Positions 11,731 through 25,323 of a stretch of DNA of 64,000 nt are shown here, piece after piece. The position numbers and the translations under genes are program-made. The notes under the pieces are model-generated. The model had not been told where the DNA came from and searched no databases. It saw only the letters and a list, made by a program, of their open reading frames with translations. The stretch lies in assembly GCA_022747635.1 (NCBI GenBank), contig JAKTNV010000064.1, forward strand, positions 124,001 through 188,000. Reading direction: 5' to 3'. Position 1 is the stretch's first letter; each line of letters starts with the position of its first letter. Source of the stretch: Hetaerina americana. Taxonomy: Eukaryota > Arthropoda > Insecta > Odonata > Calopterygidae.

Positions 11731-14700
11731 ATCTTTTGAGCAGGAATAAGATCGGTTTTTTGGCTTAAAATCAATGTTGAAAGTCTCGAGCCATGAGATT
11801 CGCTGGTCAACACACCCAGGACCAGAGTGTTAAATATTCTTTTAGATGAAAAGACACTATCTCAACCTCTGTCAAGATTTGTGCCATTAACTCAAATTAC
11901 CACCTACATTGGCTTTCTAATATTAACATTATCCTGAAGAGACCTTACGTATTGTTTATACTTAATTGCATTAGTCGTGACATTGTTTCTGATAATGGAC
12001 ACCTCAAAACTAAATATATTTACGCATAATTTAACACTTTCACATCAATAATTTTATTTTCGCACTCAGATTACGGCACATGATTAAAACCCAACTTAGA
12101 TTTCTTAATTATTACCTACAAGGAAGAGTAAGGGGTAGTTAGGCATCCGTTATCTATCTAGTATGTCACTTACCATTGTGTATTATGATTTATAGCGACA
12201 GATGGGCAGACGCAACGCACCTGATCGTATCGTATTCTTTTGGATCACTAAAATTGCTTATTTAACAACTTTAGGTGACATTTTTAAGTGTATATTTTGT
12301 GATGAATCACAAATCAGAAATTGAACGGCCTCCATCATATTTTTTGGTGAAATTTTGAAGAGCATCAGTTTGTTTTTTCACATAAGGCACTGTTTTATCA
12401 TTTGCAACGCTCCTGGGACTCCGACATGAATACTACATTTCTGTAAGACATCTGCACACGAATCAACATTTGACACAATATTAGAATAATGCACGCAGTA
12501 AAATTGACATCAGTGTTTTTAAGAAAAATAACTAAAGATCAAGAAATGTTGTGCACACTGTCCATTCTGTTTACTTAAATGGCACAAACTTTGAGGAATA
12601 GAATTGTTAGCGTGGTAATATAAATGAAAAATAGTTTCTGGTGGTTCATTTTCTGTGAAACTACGACTGAATTGATATTTCCCTCCTGATAAACACCTAA
12701 GTAGTAGTGCGCTCCCGCATTTCATTCTCCTCAACACAGTTTTCCAGTGTTCTTACCTAAAATCCATTCAACTGAGGCGACGAGCATTGATTTAGACATG
12801 CAGCATGATGTGATTTTAATTTCGTAAACTTTTAGCTATTCTACTAAAAGGCACCTAGTACATCTTTACTTTGCTATCTTTATTTGCTTTCCTTAGTTAT
12901 TCTGAAGAGTATTATTGCATTGATTTTACTTTCTTCTCAATGACATAATATTTGTTAGAGTGTAAGGTTTAGAAAGCCATCATCACTCAAGTGTTATTTG
13001 CTCAGTCAGTTAATATAATCAGACCTTACCAGAATGGAAACTCAATGCTTCGGAAAAATATAAATATCTCTTAAGGTATTAAGTTTGAGTTTATTTTGAT
13101 TTGATATGACGGTGCTTTGGTGCAAAGATTCTCATAGGGCCTAATTTGATTCTGGAACTGAAGGTCATAAACATGGTCCATGAGGGGTTCAAATATGTTA
13201 ATCGAATTCCTATGATGTTATGTACATTTTTCTTGCGTGTGTGTGTGGCTCTGAGGGGATGAATCTTGTTCTTCGATCCGTTTGGTTGGGGTTCGTCCTG
13301 CTGTCGTTGCAATGAACCTGTGACGTCCGAGCGAGTTTCGATCGTTGGTATATCTCATATCCTGTTTATTTATTGCATGCTCTCATCCGCTCTATTACAG
13401 TCCGCTAGACATGGACCAACCAGAATGTCGAATGAAGATTGGAGGAACCAAGTACACACAATAATCGAGAATGGACCACGGCAAAGAAAATAAGCGGGGA
13501 TAGGTTTAGATTTGGATAATTAGGGTCGACACTCATCAGTCAGCAACAGGACGTCGAATGCAGGAAGATGAAATAAGGGATTCGCTTCCGTCGCCCTTCA
13601 GCATGTGAGTTTTTAGACAGTGTTTTTCCATCCCTTATTACGGCTTCAATACTAAATGCAGGTTTTTACGGGTTAAATTTTAGCAGTAAATTATTAAATA
13701 ATATCATTACGAAAGCTTTTTCAACTATTTTATTTATATACGTGTTGCTATACTAGAAAAAAAATCGTGGAATATGCATATAATTTACTACGCTAAGTTT
13801 AATTTTCAGAGCTCACACGCGTAGTAACTTCGTTCAACGTATTTTTATGAAATTTATTTCTCCATCTGATACAAATGAACATTTACTTATTTGTCAAGTC
13901 TGAATTCCTCTTGACTCAAAAGGAATGAAGACTTAATAATTTCAATTTTTTTAAATTTTATTTTATCAAAAAATCAGAATCACAGAAAGAGACCAACTGG
14001 GAAAATTTTTCCGTTCCTTCTTACTCTTAATGTATAAATGTTTCTTTGGCCAAAATATTTCCAACCGCTATAATTGAAATGCAGCAATCAGGGCCACAAA
14101 CATGGCATCCGTTCATCGCCTCATATCGGAACGGTCAATTTTTGTAGTTTTTTATGCCAAATCATCAGAAGAATGGAAGGACACCATTTCAGTTTCTCCA
14201 GGTCCCTTTGCGTGCAACTATCAAAAAACCTTTTCTATATTTCATCGTCTATAATATAGAAACTCAAAATTTTGAACTATTTCCGAGATAATATTTGGAA
14301 CAGGTTATCATTTTTAAGCGTAAATACGTCACATTATTTCATAAAGACTGCAGATTCCTATGAAATTGAGAATGGATTTGCGGAAACTGGCAAATGTCAA
14401 ATATAGGTAGAAATAGATAACGATATTAGTCCTGATTCAAGGTGGGTCATGTGAAATACTCATTTGAGACCTCTCACGCGCAAAAAAAAATTATTTGGCC
14501 GTAATACCCGGTAGTGACTGTTGGTATGAGGTCATTTTAGGCGGGGCGCACCAAGTACACGCACAGCCCTCCATGGATGCGGTAAAGAGGAGATTAAATG
14601 GTTTTGTACTCACCTGTGCAACTTGTTAATTTAATTTTGTACATTTTTCAAATGTAAGAGATTCTATGTAATATGGATATTACCACTGTCACACTGCCAT

Positions 14701-15448
14701 TCACTCAGGCACTCGCATTTTAAGACACTTGCCATCACCTCATGTCAAATACTCGTAGGATACACATTGTGTGCTTGGATGAGTGAATTTAGGAGTGGGT
14801 TTAGTAACTAACTAAAAGATAGATTATTTATAGGGGTTTGGTAGAACCAGTAGCCTTAATATTTGCACCGGTAAAAATTAACCTTTGTGACGTTATAAGC
14901 TATTAACGAAAAGTTGAGAATTTAAAAAATATTAATGTGATGTCGTTTCTATTTTTTTTCATGAAGAAATATGCTTCTTCGAATAGAAGTAAAATATGCG
15001 GAGAAAAAATAAAAGTTAAATTGGAAAAAAAATCATGACTTTTGAAATTGTGTTGCTGTCGCCATTAATAACATTCACATACTTAGAAAATTCAGTTCAA
15101 TAATAACATTGCTGAATTTGTAAATATAATGGCAGTAATGGAGTGATTTTTACATATTGGCTTCCCGCCATTGCTAAAAGAAGAATGAAATTAAATTTTT
15201 GTTCAATCCAATTCGAAATTTTTAGTGAAGTAAAATTACTGCTCTTAGAAATGCACCATTCTGCATTATAGCCATATGTCCCAGAAAATACATATTTCCT
15301 GGGATAGAAACGAAACCATATGGAATAGAGCAAACAAATGACGATGTATAATTTTAATGCGGCGGGTAAATATACCTTCCAGTCGCTCTTGAATATTTTA
15401 CGTTGATGTTACCCGAAAGGGGTTTAATTATTGAAGTCACCAGAGAAT
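11731..15448. other. Intergenic; nothing recognised
   Basis: AT-rich throughout, with short frames only (73-75 codons at 13091-13493 on both strands). No repeat shared with the rest of the window was seen. Confidence 0.4.
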
Positions 15449-16166
15449 TTAGTGACCATAGGATGGTAAATGCTAAATTTACACTACATCGGGTCAGATA
15501 TAAGAAACCTAAAAGAAAAATGTACTTCTTTTAAGGAACGGGGCTATAAGGACCAAAACTGCGAGCTACAGAATCAATTTGCAGGGTTTAAGAAAAATAG
15601 CCTTCACGTAAATACTGAGGATGCGTGGAATCACTTTCCGGAGATGGCGCGATCAGCAGTAAACCTTACTATTACTAAGTCTCATGATTAAAATATATCC
15701 AGGGCTAATTAAAAGAAGGAATTTCGGAAAGCTGTAAGTGCATTTCGGAAAGCTGCAAGTGTAAAAAGGAAAAGTTAAGCGAAAAATTTGAAAAAGAATC
15801 CGAAAGGACTTCGGTCGTTCGTCAGAGGGAATAAGTAAATGGCTAATCCGCTCAAAAATGCTAAATTTGAAAGAGTAACCAGCATTTTGGGAATGGTCAA
15901 CTTATAAAATTCATTCTTTCAAAGCATCTTCACCAATAATTCGCAGAAAACCTCCGAAAGCTTACCAAATCGTGCCGGACAACCGATGCCCAAAATTGAA
16001 ATCTCACATAATGGCATGGAACGTTTGCTGAAAAATATCAACCCTAATAAATCCGGGCCCGATCAAAAACCAGATACATTGCTTTACCGGGATATCCGTA
16101 ATGCTGACGACAGAGCAGCTTTATCAGATGACGTTAATGTTATACAAGGCTGGTGCGACACTTGAC
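15449..16166 (+). pseudogene. CR1/L2-like LINE fragment: end of endonuclease to start of RT
   Basis: The order of blocks follows a CR1/L2-type ORF2. SDHRMVNAKF near 15450 is the SDH end of the endonuclease. It is followed by the basic linker (KKPKRKMYFF, then a stop), a DAWNHF-type segment inside 15530-15690, a K/R-rich stretch, NPKGLRSFVRG near 15800, NSFFQSIFT near 15910 and LLKNINPNKSGPD near 16035. From GPD it jumps straight to LLYRDIRNADDRAAL and NVIQGWCDT near 16080-16165, a block normally found after the YADD motif. So the catalytic palm has been deleted in frame. Several stops and a frameshift confirm decay. A 21-bp tandem duplication lies near 15722-15765. Confidence 0.8.
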
Positions 16167-16284
16167 AATCAGAATAAAACATAAAAGTTAGTATAGAGTA
16201 CCGGTCAAATGTGATTCAAAGGTCAAAAGGAATGTTATGTTTCTATTTATAACAAATGAGCTAGATATGTAAAACGTTGCTATG

Positions 16285-16620
16285 ATAAACTTAGAGGGAA
16301 TCTAGAATATTAGAGGAGCTAGGCTGGGAATAACTCAACGGAGCGAAGGTTAAATTACAGATTAAATCTATTGCAATAATTGATAGGGAGTGTCTTTGGC
16401 AGTGATTTTGAAAACGAATCATTTCCCTCATAGTTCTACTGTGTGCGAGATTTTATCAGTAAAATTAGAGAGATTGAGCTTTGAACAAGTCAATTTAAGA
16501 TGCCATTTTTTTCCACCAACGATAGGGGATTTTCATAACATAAGAATTATTCTCGTGTCTGTTCACCCCCTGCCAGACACCCTAGTGGTGTTTTTCAGGG
16601 TAATAAAATATCTATTAATG
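16285..16620 (+). repeat. Dispersed repeat R1, copy 3
   Basis: It begins near GAATATTAGAGGAGCTAGGC and ends near ACACCCTAGTGGTGTTTTTC. It is collinear with copy 4 (25462-25775) and is the reverse complement of copies 1 and 2. It lies between two LINE fragments of one family, so it could be either an insertion or part of that LINE's tail. Confidence 0.6.
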
Positions 16621-16872
16621 TATATGTTCAAACCGTAGTTGCCATTTATTCATAATTTACAGTGCAACTCGATATGTCAGTGAAAGGAAAATAATATTTC
16701 CCGGTACGAATTTCTCATGCCGAGCATAATATTGTTCCAAAGGACGACATTTATCAATTATGACTGGAGCCGTTTAAATTACTCAAATTGAGTTTTTCTT
16801 TAGTATAAAACGGAAAATGATATTTACATTAAAGTATAACTCAGGTTAACAAACTTTTATTTAGTTTACCGC

Positions 16873-17480
16873 GAAGTGAAAAGTAAGATTAGAATGTTCG
16901 CGGAAGACACGGTGATTTATCGGGAGATATCTGGGGATGAAGATTATTTAGTTCTATCACAGAATCTAGATTGCATTACTAAATAATGTTGAAAATGGGG
17001 ATTGTCAGTAAATCTTAAAAAATATTCGATGGTAATTGTCTTTAAAAAATCAACGGGGTTTGTTTTCAAAATAGATTTGGTTGGCCTAGAAGTGAAATAC
17101 CTAGGTGTCACAATCACTAAAGACAACCTGGGGGACTCCCATACGTAAAGTCTGCGGGCAAGCATAATCAAAATTGGGATTTATTAGACGTATTGTTGGC
17201 AGAAGTGAGTCCAAGGTCAAGGAACGTTGTTACCACGCTTCTTTAAAGCCTTATTTAGAATATGTATGCATCGTATGGGATCCGAGTGAAAAAGGCCTCA
17301 TTCGGGAAATTGAGAAAGTTCAACACCGGGAAGCCCGTTTCGTTAAAAACTCCTACGTTCAAACGAAAAGCGTAATTGCAATGCTTATGGAGTTGAGGGG
17401 TGGGAATCATTAGTAGGAAGGCGATTAAATGCTAGGTTGAACTTACGAAATAAATTCAGATCCGCAAGTTTCAGTTAAGT
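16873..17480 (+). pseudogene. CR1/L2-like LINE fragment: RT motif C to C-terminus
   Basis: The first block reads FAEDTVIYREI, the counterpart of the RT active-site YADD motif with the second position changed to E (A-E-D), so catalysis is lost. It continues with a WGLSVNLKK segment, LEVKYLGVTIT, and then in another frame GFIRRIVGRSESKVKE, KPYLEYVCIVWDPS and IEKVQHREARFV (17174-17350), the usual C-terminal blocks of CR1/L2-type ORF2. At least two stops and one frameshift are present, and a deletion removed the stretch between GDSHT and the GFIRR block. The YREI block here is homologous to the YRDI block at 16080, so this is a second copy, not the continuation of the first. Confidence 0.8.
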
Positions 17481-18600
17481 AATTTGCTGCGAGGTTGTGC
17501 ATGTACAAACTTGAGTTGAATTTATTCATTGAATATTGAATTAATTATTGAAAACGCGTAACCATTTAATAGCTAGTCAGTGTACCCCCATTCTAAAAGT
17601 GTATGATAAAAACTAGAAATACGTAGATTTAAGTTCTATAAGAAAGAAGACCGCAAAATATGATAATATTATATGACGTTCGCATTCGGAGCAACGTTGG
17701 TCTCCATCGCTTCAAATTATCATTAGAGCAACTTTCTCCCTGCAATTTGTGTGAACGGGAGAAAATATCCTATTGTCAATTTTAAGAATAATTATTTTTT
17801 CTTTCTTAAATATTTGCACACCTTAATTGCCACAGCTAAATCTGATAATGACTAGCAGCTGACAAAGCCCTTCTCCCTCTTTTACATCTTCCTCTCGCAT
17901 GCTCTGTGATGAATCTAATTCCCGTGTAAAAAGGCGCCAGTCTGATTCGACACGAGAGTATAAATTAGGTGTCATATCTAGAGAATGCGGTCGGCCCCCT
18001 TTCGCTGGGTGGGGCCCTTCCTCCTCCCCTTGGCACTTTGGGTGTGGGTCGGCGGCGTGTGCTGACCGAGCGGCTAGACCTCGACCAATTCTGCCGAACG
18101 ATTTGTTGGACTCTTGAAAAATACGTTTAAAATGAGGATTATGTATAAATCGCTGGCAGCAGCCATCAGAATGGAGCGGATAAATGAAGCGGACTTCACG
18201 TGGAATTCACGTGGAATTAGGTTAACTTGGTTTTCAGAGCGCTGTCTTAATTTAACCTATGCGAAGCTGTACTTGAATCCAATTGGGCCCTTTGGAATTT
18301 CGTAGCCTGAACTGTAGGTGCGATTGGAGGGTTATGAGGGGAGACGAGAAAGCGAGGGACGAGAGGAAGCGAAAAAGCAGACCCCGTCGCTAACCATAAG
18401 GAGTCGAGCGAGGAAACGCATGCGGGAACCCCAAACCTCTCCCCGTTCCAGCTAGTATCTCCAGCCAGACCAAGAGTGGAGGGAGAAAGGGAAGAGGCGA
18501 GGAGAGCATTGCGAGGAAACTACTTCCATCTGCTCACCCCTTCTTAAGCTCTTACCAATCTTATCCAATTATTCGCACCACCGAGAATATCTAGGTGCCA
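17481..18600. other. Intergenic, including a GC-rich patch (17990-18560)
   Basis: The patch is rich in C/G with CpG steps and is unlike its surroundings. It could be a promoter or first-exon region of a host gene, but no convincing coding frame extends from it; 72- and 63-codon frames at 17899-18117 and 18114-18305 are not recognisable. A short tandem copy of CACGTGGAATT occurs near 18197. Confidence 0.3.
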
Positions 18601-21600
18601 CACACTACCCCCTCACCACGGTTGATGCGCCTATTCTAATTTATATGCTCGACTTTTACTTCATGTTCATCTCAATTTATTCTTATCATGGGTATTTTAG
18701 AGTTTAAGGTTGGTTTTGGCTGGATAAAGTCTGAAAAGCAATACACATCTTGGCATCTCTTAACAAAAAACATCGAGACATCCGACTCAAATACGAAACC
18801 CATCATTACTTCTTTTCTTTGTCTCCTCCCATTTGCAGCAGTGAATGCAGCTAAGGTTATTCTTTGAAATCTGTTTTGCGATGGGAATTTATGCCATGGT
18901 CGGTAGAATATTTGATTTTATTTACGCGCGTAGATGATAATACCGGCGTATGGATAGGACATAATATTTGGTTTTTCAATGCAAAAACCAGTTCTGGTAC
19001 GTAAATGTGAAGTATAGTAGCGCATAATAAATGCACTAGCAGGTGAACAAGAATGTAACTGCGTCAACATGTGAAGAGATCAGCACATGTTTATATCAGA
19101 GAAATAATTTGATACGAAGCCATATTTTAGATTCAAGTTATTGATTTAATATATTTTTAAATCATATAAAAGTAGATCTAGCGAAGCATAGTACCCTATA
19201 ACGCGCATGTATTTGAGTGTGATATGTCATGTGTGCTAATGTGCCACGGGATAATACTTCCTCTGAGTCCGATCAGAAAACTGCATTGTACTCTTTATTT
19301 AATTTATCGATTTGATTGTCTTGGCCAGGAGTGAGCAGTACCACTGATGAGGGGCAGGGGTTAATACATGGAAGCCAGTAACAAAGTGTATTCAGATCTC
19401 ACAAAATATTTTCTTATTACATATTTGAAATTTAATATTTTTCGCCTATGCGGAATTTAATGCAGCATCAAAATGTCTGTGTCGTCTTTGATAAATGATG
19501 CAATGTTAAATGAATTTACGTAATAACACTAGGGTGTTAAAAATTTGATTGTAAATGTTTTGAAGTAAATGAGTATTAGCAGTATTTCCTCATTGATTTT
19601 CTGCTGTCGTTTTGATTTACATATTTCTATATTTAGACTGAATCAAAGAATTCGGAGTAAGGAGGCCCTAACAAATCTTGGAGTGGAGGTCGTCGTGCCC
19701 AGAATAAGACGAAATGTGATTAGATTTAAACATTTTTAATGTTGATTTCACTTTTTAAAAGCATACAACCGAGATGAATAGCTTAATTTTTTAGTTATTG
19801 TTGCATCGCTGTGTGTTCTTGGAAAAGGGAAAAAGTTGGATGAGACATTTCATCCATTGTTTCTCATTCCCCACTGATTGCATTGCATTCATTTGCTTGC
19901 GTGACTGACTGTATGCATGGCGGGGGAAGGGTGCCTCCGCAGAGATTGTTGGAGGGGGCGAGAACTTTCTTGAGGTCAAGTCCTTCCGCAGGAGGAGGCA
20001 GGGGCGAGAACACGTACTTCCTTCTCTAAGGCCATTGGAGAAATTGGAGAAAGCTTGGAGAAACAAGCCTGATTACGTGGTTGAGCATTCAAATAAGTTA
20101 TTGGAGATATTATTTAAATACAGGGCATCTCGCTATTCGTATGTCCGGATTACGAGCGAATTTTATCAGTTTTCAACTCGTTTTTATTTTCTAATGAACT
20201 TATTTCTACTTTGTCCCGTTGTTCAAGAGATGCGTTTTCGATAAAATCCATAAAGTGATGATTGTAACATCTTTTAAATCAATCCAAATTGACTTCTTTT
20301 GGTCTCGGTATTTAAAGGAATTCGACATAAAAAGTTTTGTACGTGGATTTGCACATGATTTATCCACTTGATTAAATCGTTTGAAATTACCTGGAAATTC
20401 ATTCAGTGCAAATTACGGCATGGGTTACGGTTCAAAATTGCATATTTGGCAGTGTTGCTTTTAAGATTGATTTCTCTAAGTTAATCATCTGTGACAACAG
20501 TGACTCTCTGACTGATGAAAATACCTTTCAATAATTTAAAAATGTCTCCCAATTGACGAAGCAATGCTGAGGATATGTTGAGAGCCCTAGGTGCCTCATC
20601 GGTGAGAATGAATCAATGTCCACGACTCACGCGACGGCGACAAACCCTTGGTTTTGCTGGATCGGTGGAGTGTCGAGTGGAATCTTCAATGACTAAACGT
20701 GTTCTAGTCAGCTTTATATTCTTTCACTGCCATAGGACAAACCCACTTTAATCAGTTAGGAGGCGGGTCTTCGTCCTTCTGCTTGTTTAATATTTAATAC
20801 AATTTAATGCAATAGCCCAAAATATTTATGGCCCTTTGGGTAATCATTTCATATTGTACAGTGGTAAATCAGTTACAACGGTTCCCTAGTCCAATATCAT
20901 AATCTGACCAGATCTTCAATGATGGGAAAGGCTTTCCATTATGCGAATGGTTAAGGTTCTGATTGTCTCATATAAATTAAAATCTAATTTTCTTCACACG
21001 ATTACAGGAATCTTCATGGAACATTAAACTGTTGGCATCTGATTCATCCATAAGCATGAACATATTTGGACATTTTGGACATATTTTAAGTGAATCAACT
21101 GTTAGTTGGCACTGCACCTGTCTCATTCTTGTTGTTTAAAAGAGTGTCTGTCGTACGTGTTCATTGATTTAAATGTGTACTATGCTACGAGAATATGAAT
21201 GTCTTCCCCTGCGTCCTGAGGGAAAATAGGTAGAAAGAAAAACGAAGAATTTCCGAATTTTTTTTTAGACTTGGGTGACGTATTTGTAATGTCCGATCGC
21301 ATGGTTCACTTAAGGCGATGAACAATTTGTAATGTGCTTTGTTTAATTTCTATGATCTACGGGAAGTTGTTTTGGTTACGAATATTCATCCCCAATTTAA
21401 ATTTAGAGGATTATTATGTCCTTCCCTTGTTCCTGTTTTACGCCAGCATGCTTCTTCGTTGTTTTCTCTTGTTGGTGTTGGTGGTGTTTGGTGTTGTCGA
21501 CCGGCTGGGCACCACCGGTCGACTTCGGGGGTTCAATTCGCACCTGCCTTCGTTTCCACGTTGGCCTCCTGTTCTATAGTCCTATTTTTAATGGCGTTTG

Positions 21601-21960
21601 AATTTACTTGCTCAATACACAAGCTTACATTAAGGCATTAAGTTTTTTGTGGACATATCAAATAATTGCACTCTTCACGGCAAAAAAATCTCATTCAGGA
21701 TTTAACGGCATACACGGCGGAGGTCCTGGGTGTGGGTGGGTGGTATAGGCCTCAAGGAATCCCCAGGGTCCTGCGGGCCCCTTTAGCCAAGAAATTACCA
21801 AGAAATAATGCTTTTGCCCCTTAGGTGAAGGAGGAAACATTTTACTCTGAATTTTGGTTTTCTAATTTTATTTGATATATTATTTAATGAAAATATATTT
21901 ACAATATGCTGTTTACTTAATTGATTTTTTTAAATTTGATATCTTCCCCCCTTCGTCTTT
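18601..21960. other. Intergenic; nothing recognised
   Basis: No gene or known element. A perfect 9-bp palindrome, GTCGACCGG with CCGGTCGAC around a 10-nt loop, lies at 21496-21523. Frames of 60-100 codons at 21334-21641 are three overlapping readings of one T-rich stretch. Confidence 0.4.
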
Positions 21961-23450
21961 CCTTTATTTATTATTATTATTAGGTAATCTACCGGTTAAG
22001 GTAGGTTTTTGGATGGACATGATTGCTAATTAAATAATTTGTGACCCCTAGCAAAACACAACATCCTACTCTACATCAGGTCCCTCTTCAGCTTTAAGTT
22101 CCTTCTTCCTCCCTTTATCCCGTCCGGCATCCCTTTCCTGTTCCTTCACTTTCCTCATCTGCCTAACATTCTCCCCTCTATTACAGTCTTCAACATCCCA
22201 CTGCTGGTCAATAGGCCCTTCATCCATTTTTCCTGCATCCGTAGGATTTCTCCCAGCAAACCCCTTTCTTCGCCCACCATACCAAGTACTTCCTCATTTG
22301 TTTTCTTCTCTGTCCATTTCACCTTCTCCATTCTTCTCCACACCCACATTTCAAAAGCCTCCAGTCTACGTCTATCCTCCTGCTTCAACGACCACGTTTC
22401 CGCGCCGTACATAGCTACGCTCCATATCAAAGTTTTTACGAGTCTTTTCTTAATATCCTTACTCAACGTCAATGTCATCAACTCCCTCCTCCTTGTGAAA
22501 GCCTCTTTGCCTAGCGCTATTCTTCTCCTTACGTCCCTACTATTTTGGCTGTTTTGGTCCAAAACACTACTGAGATACGTAAACAATTCTACCTGCTCTA
22601 GTTTTTGCCCTCCTGTTTTAATAGTTAGCTTAGCCTTTTCCTTTCTAAACAATCGCATAGCCTTTGTTTTATTAATATTGATTCTCATCCCATACCTGTC
22701 ACACTGAATTTCCAATTCACTCAGCAATGCTTGCAACCCCTTGGCTGACTGACACACTAAAGCTTGGTCATCAGCGAGCCTTACTGATTTTACGAATTCC
22801 CAGCCCACTTTCATTCCTACCTCCAGTTCTTCCCATGCCTCTTTAATCCTTTCCTCTGCATGCAGGTTGAACAACAACAGTGATAATGGGCAACCTTGCC
22901 TTACACCTCTTCCTAACACTGCCCATCCAGACTCCCCATTCCCCACCCGCACCTGAGCAGTCTGTGACATGTACAGGTTGCGGATTAGCATCCTTTCCCT
23001 CCAATCTATTCCTATTTTTTGCAATATACTCATTAGTTTTTCCCAATTCACTCTATGTAACACATTTTGGAAATCTACAAAACATACAAATATGTCCTGA
23101 TTGTATTTTATATTCCTCTCGATTAATAATCTCATTACTGCAATCGCATCACGCGTACCTCTCCCCTTCCTAGACCCAAACTGATCATCCCCTAAGTAAT
23201 CATTTGCACTACTCTCAATCCTTTTGTTTATGATACTGAGAACAACTTTAGCTGCGTGGGATGTCAAACTTATTTTCTTGTAATCCTCACATGATGTAGC
23301 CTTTACCTTTTTTGGAATAGGAACTAAAACTGATCTCACATAGTCTTTCGACCGTATTCCTTCCTCATAAATACTACGAATCAGCCCATATACCCTCTTT
23401 CTCCCACATTTTTCTAAACTTTCTTTTATATACCTCCGCGTAATTCACTT
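21961..23450 (-). mobile_element. 5'-truncated non-LTR retrotransposon (LINE)
   Basis: The element is read on the minus strand from about 23450 to its 3' end near 21961. The 3' end is a short run of TAA units (21961-21983 on the plus strand reads TTATTATTATTATTA), a tail type common in several LINE clades. The endonuclease part is missing, which is the usual 5' truncation. The open reading frame is described separately. Confidence 0.85.
22155..23430 (-). pseudogene. LINE reverse transcriptase, long open frame without endonuclease
   Basis: This is the RT domain of a non-LTR element that would copy its RNA onto nicked chromosomal DNA. The frame is open for about 425 codons, from just after a TGA near 23440. 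Blocks in order are GLIRSIYEEG, RSVLVPIPKK, a DDQFGSRKGRGTRDAI block (usual FRKGRGTxDAI), FVDFQNVLHRV (motif A; the first Asp is kept but the AFD Asp is His), GVRQGCPLS (motif B), RLADDQAL (motif C, DD kept, Y replaced by L), YGMRININKTK, RRRIALGKEAF, then MYGAETWSLKQEDRRRLEAFEMWVWRRM. This group is widely annotated in insects as endonuclease-reverse transcriptase; I do not assign a clade. No upstream start is credible: the frame is a truncated remnant, although it is unusually free of stops. Confidence 0.9.
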
Positions 23451-24280
23451 TTATTGATACATCTTTGAACTATATTGCCTTGTGCCTAGAAATGAATAAA
23501 TCTTGTGTAATATTTGATCAATGTTAGAACACTATTTAATACATACTTTAAATTTTAATGCTAAAATACGCTATTTTCTAATGTCCCCATAAAAATTAAT
23601 ATAAATAGAATTAATAGTGTTTAGAATTATTTAACATTTAAACTAAATCTGTCATCTTTATGCCTCGTTGCCCTAATGGAAATAGGAAATATAATTGAGA
23701 CAAAATATGCAAGCTACTATTACATTTCAAGTATAATAAAGGAGCCTCGATGTATATTAATGAGCGAGTCTGGACATGGTTACTCCGCTGCCAATTCAAA
23801 TAGTGACACCTTCCGAAATACCACCTGTCTACCTACGAGAGCATTCTAACGTAATAAATGTATATTACATTCCGTTCTCTCTCTCTCAGTACCTCTTAGC
23901 TTACAACTGGCAGCTTCTTATGATGATGCTACCCTTGTACGCATTCGTCCATATCATGGCGCAAAAAGTAAACATGTAACCCTTTGAAATGTTATACAAT
24001 AATCCACTAAATTCTTACGGATTAAACATTTGCGATGAACTATCCACAGTCATAGCCAGCGGTTAATAAACGAAGAATTAATGGTGAAAATTGAGTAGGT
24101 GTGCGTGGCCCTGTTTAAATATTAAAAAACATTATTATACACTGCATTTTTAGAGTTATGAAGTTCTCTATCATAACTCGAATGATTTAATTTCGGAGCA
24201 GAATTACAGTTTTTCCCTCCTAATTTTGTGTACTAACAGCATTATATATAGCGAAAAAATTTAAAAATGTAAAATAATAA
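23451..24280. other. Intergenic; nothing recognised
   Basis: AT-rich. One 67-codon frame (23776-23979) without recognisable features. Confidence 0.4.
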
Positions 24281-24470
24281 TTCACCTGGACCTGATACTA
24301 AGATAGGAATCCTGATCTTTTGATGTCTAGCCGATTGATTTATCCAGTTAAGCTACAGGGGCGAATGTTTTTTGACTTTGAAATTTTAGCATCGTAATAC
24401 ACCTAAGCGGATGAGTCAGTTAAAAGTTATTCTCTAATCATCTCTCGCAGTTTTAATAAACGCAGCGATG
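24281..24470 (-). repeat. tRNA-core repeat, copy 1 (left arm plus tRNA-like core)
   Basis: On the minus strand the sequence first shows an arm that is the reverse complement of the spacer seen after each tRNA in the 52.5-54.0 kb array (blocks CATCCGCTTAG, AAAATTTCAAAG, CATTCGC). A tRNA-like core follows, with a perfect A box TAGCTTAACTGG. A trace of the second arm (AATTATTATTTTAC) lies beyond the tRNA 3' end. The core is diverged and not a functional tRNA gene. On the plus strand the arm follows an inverted tRNA, opposite to the array. Confidence 0.65.
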
Positions 24471-24697
24471 CTTAGTTTACGTTCATCCAATCCTATCGAA
24501 AACGCTGGAGTAATAATTATTGACAACGTATTGAACATTTTTGGAATGCTACTTGGTGTAACAAGAGTATCGTTTCTAGTTTTTATGCAACCAAGTTTAA
24601 CGTATCATCTGGGCTTTTATTTTGATTTTTATTACTGCTCCACAGGGGAGACTAAGTATTGTGCAGATGAATATTGTGTCCATCACATACAGTAATA

Positions 24698-25323
24698 CTA
24701 CCTTGATCAAAAAGTTCCCGGAATAACCACCGTGTGGCGCTCCCATCGTTCCGATTTGAGTTCTGTTTTTTTTGTTAAATTGGTACATCTGTTGTTGATA
24801 TTCCCTTTAAATCTTAGTGTCATAACTTGACATTTGCAAAAGTTACGTAGCCAAGAGTACATCTATCTCTGTGTGTGTTGGCGATTTTTTACAATTTCAG
24901 AAATGGATTTAAATTTGCAACAACGAACTTGTATTAAATTTTGCGTAAAAAACGGATTTAGTGGCGCACGGACGTTGGAAATGTTAGAAAAGTGTTTCGG
25001 CAACGATTCTCTAAAAAAAACGGTCGTTTACCAGTGGCACGAGCGGTTCAGAAGTGGTCGTGAGTCAATCGAAGATGATGAACGCAGTGGCAGACCATCG
25101 ACATCGAAAGTCGGTGAAAAAATTGATAAAGTAAAAGAAATGTTGGTCAATAACCGCAAATTAACCATCAGAGAAATAGCGGAGGACTTGAACATTGCCT
25201 ATGGATCCGCCCAAGACATTGTGGTTAATGATTTGGGTTTCCGTCGTGTAGCAGCAAAGTTGGTGCCAAAAGACCTCAATTTCATGCAAAAAAGAGACCG
25301 TGTTGACGTCGCAAAAGACATGA
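24698..25323 (+). mobile_element. mariner copy A, truncated at the 3' side
   Basis: The left terminal inverted repeat starts with CTACCTTGATC and is preceded by the target dinucleotide TA (24696-24697). The first 626 bp match copies C and D almost perfectly. The match stops abruptly at about 25323, inside the transposase gene and before the catalytic domain; no right terminal repeat follows. The break is sharp, not a decay, and is followed by a direct repeat of CATGAATACCACA (at 25319 and again about 20 bp later). Confidence 0.95.

Noticed and set aside
21334..21641. Three overlapping frames of 60-100 codons
   Set aside because: They are alternative readings of one T-rich stretch, with hydrophobic low-complexity content.
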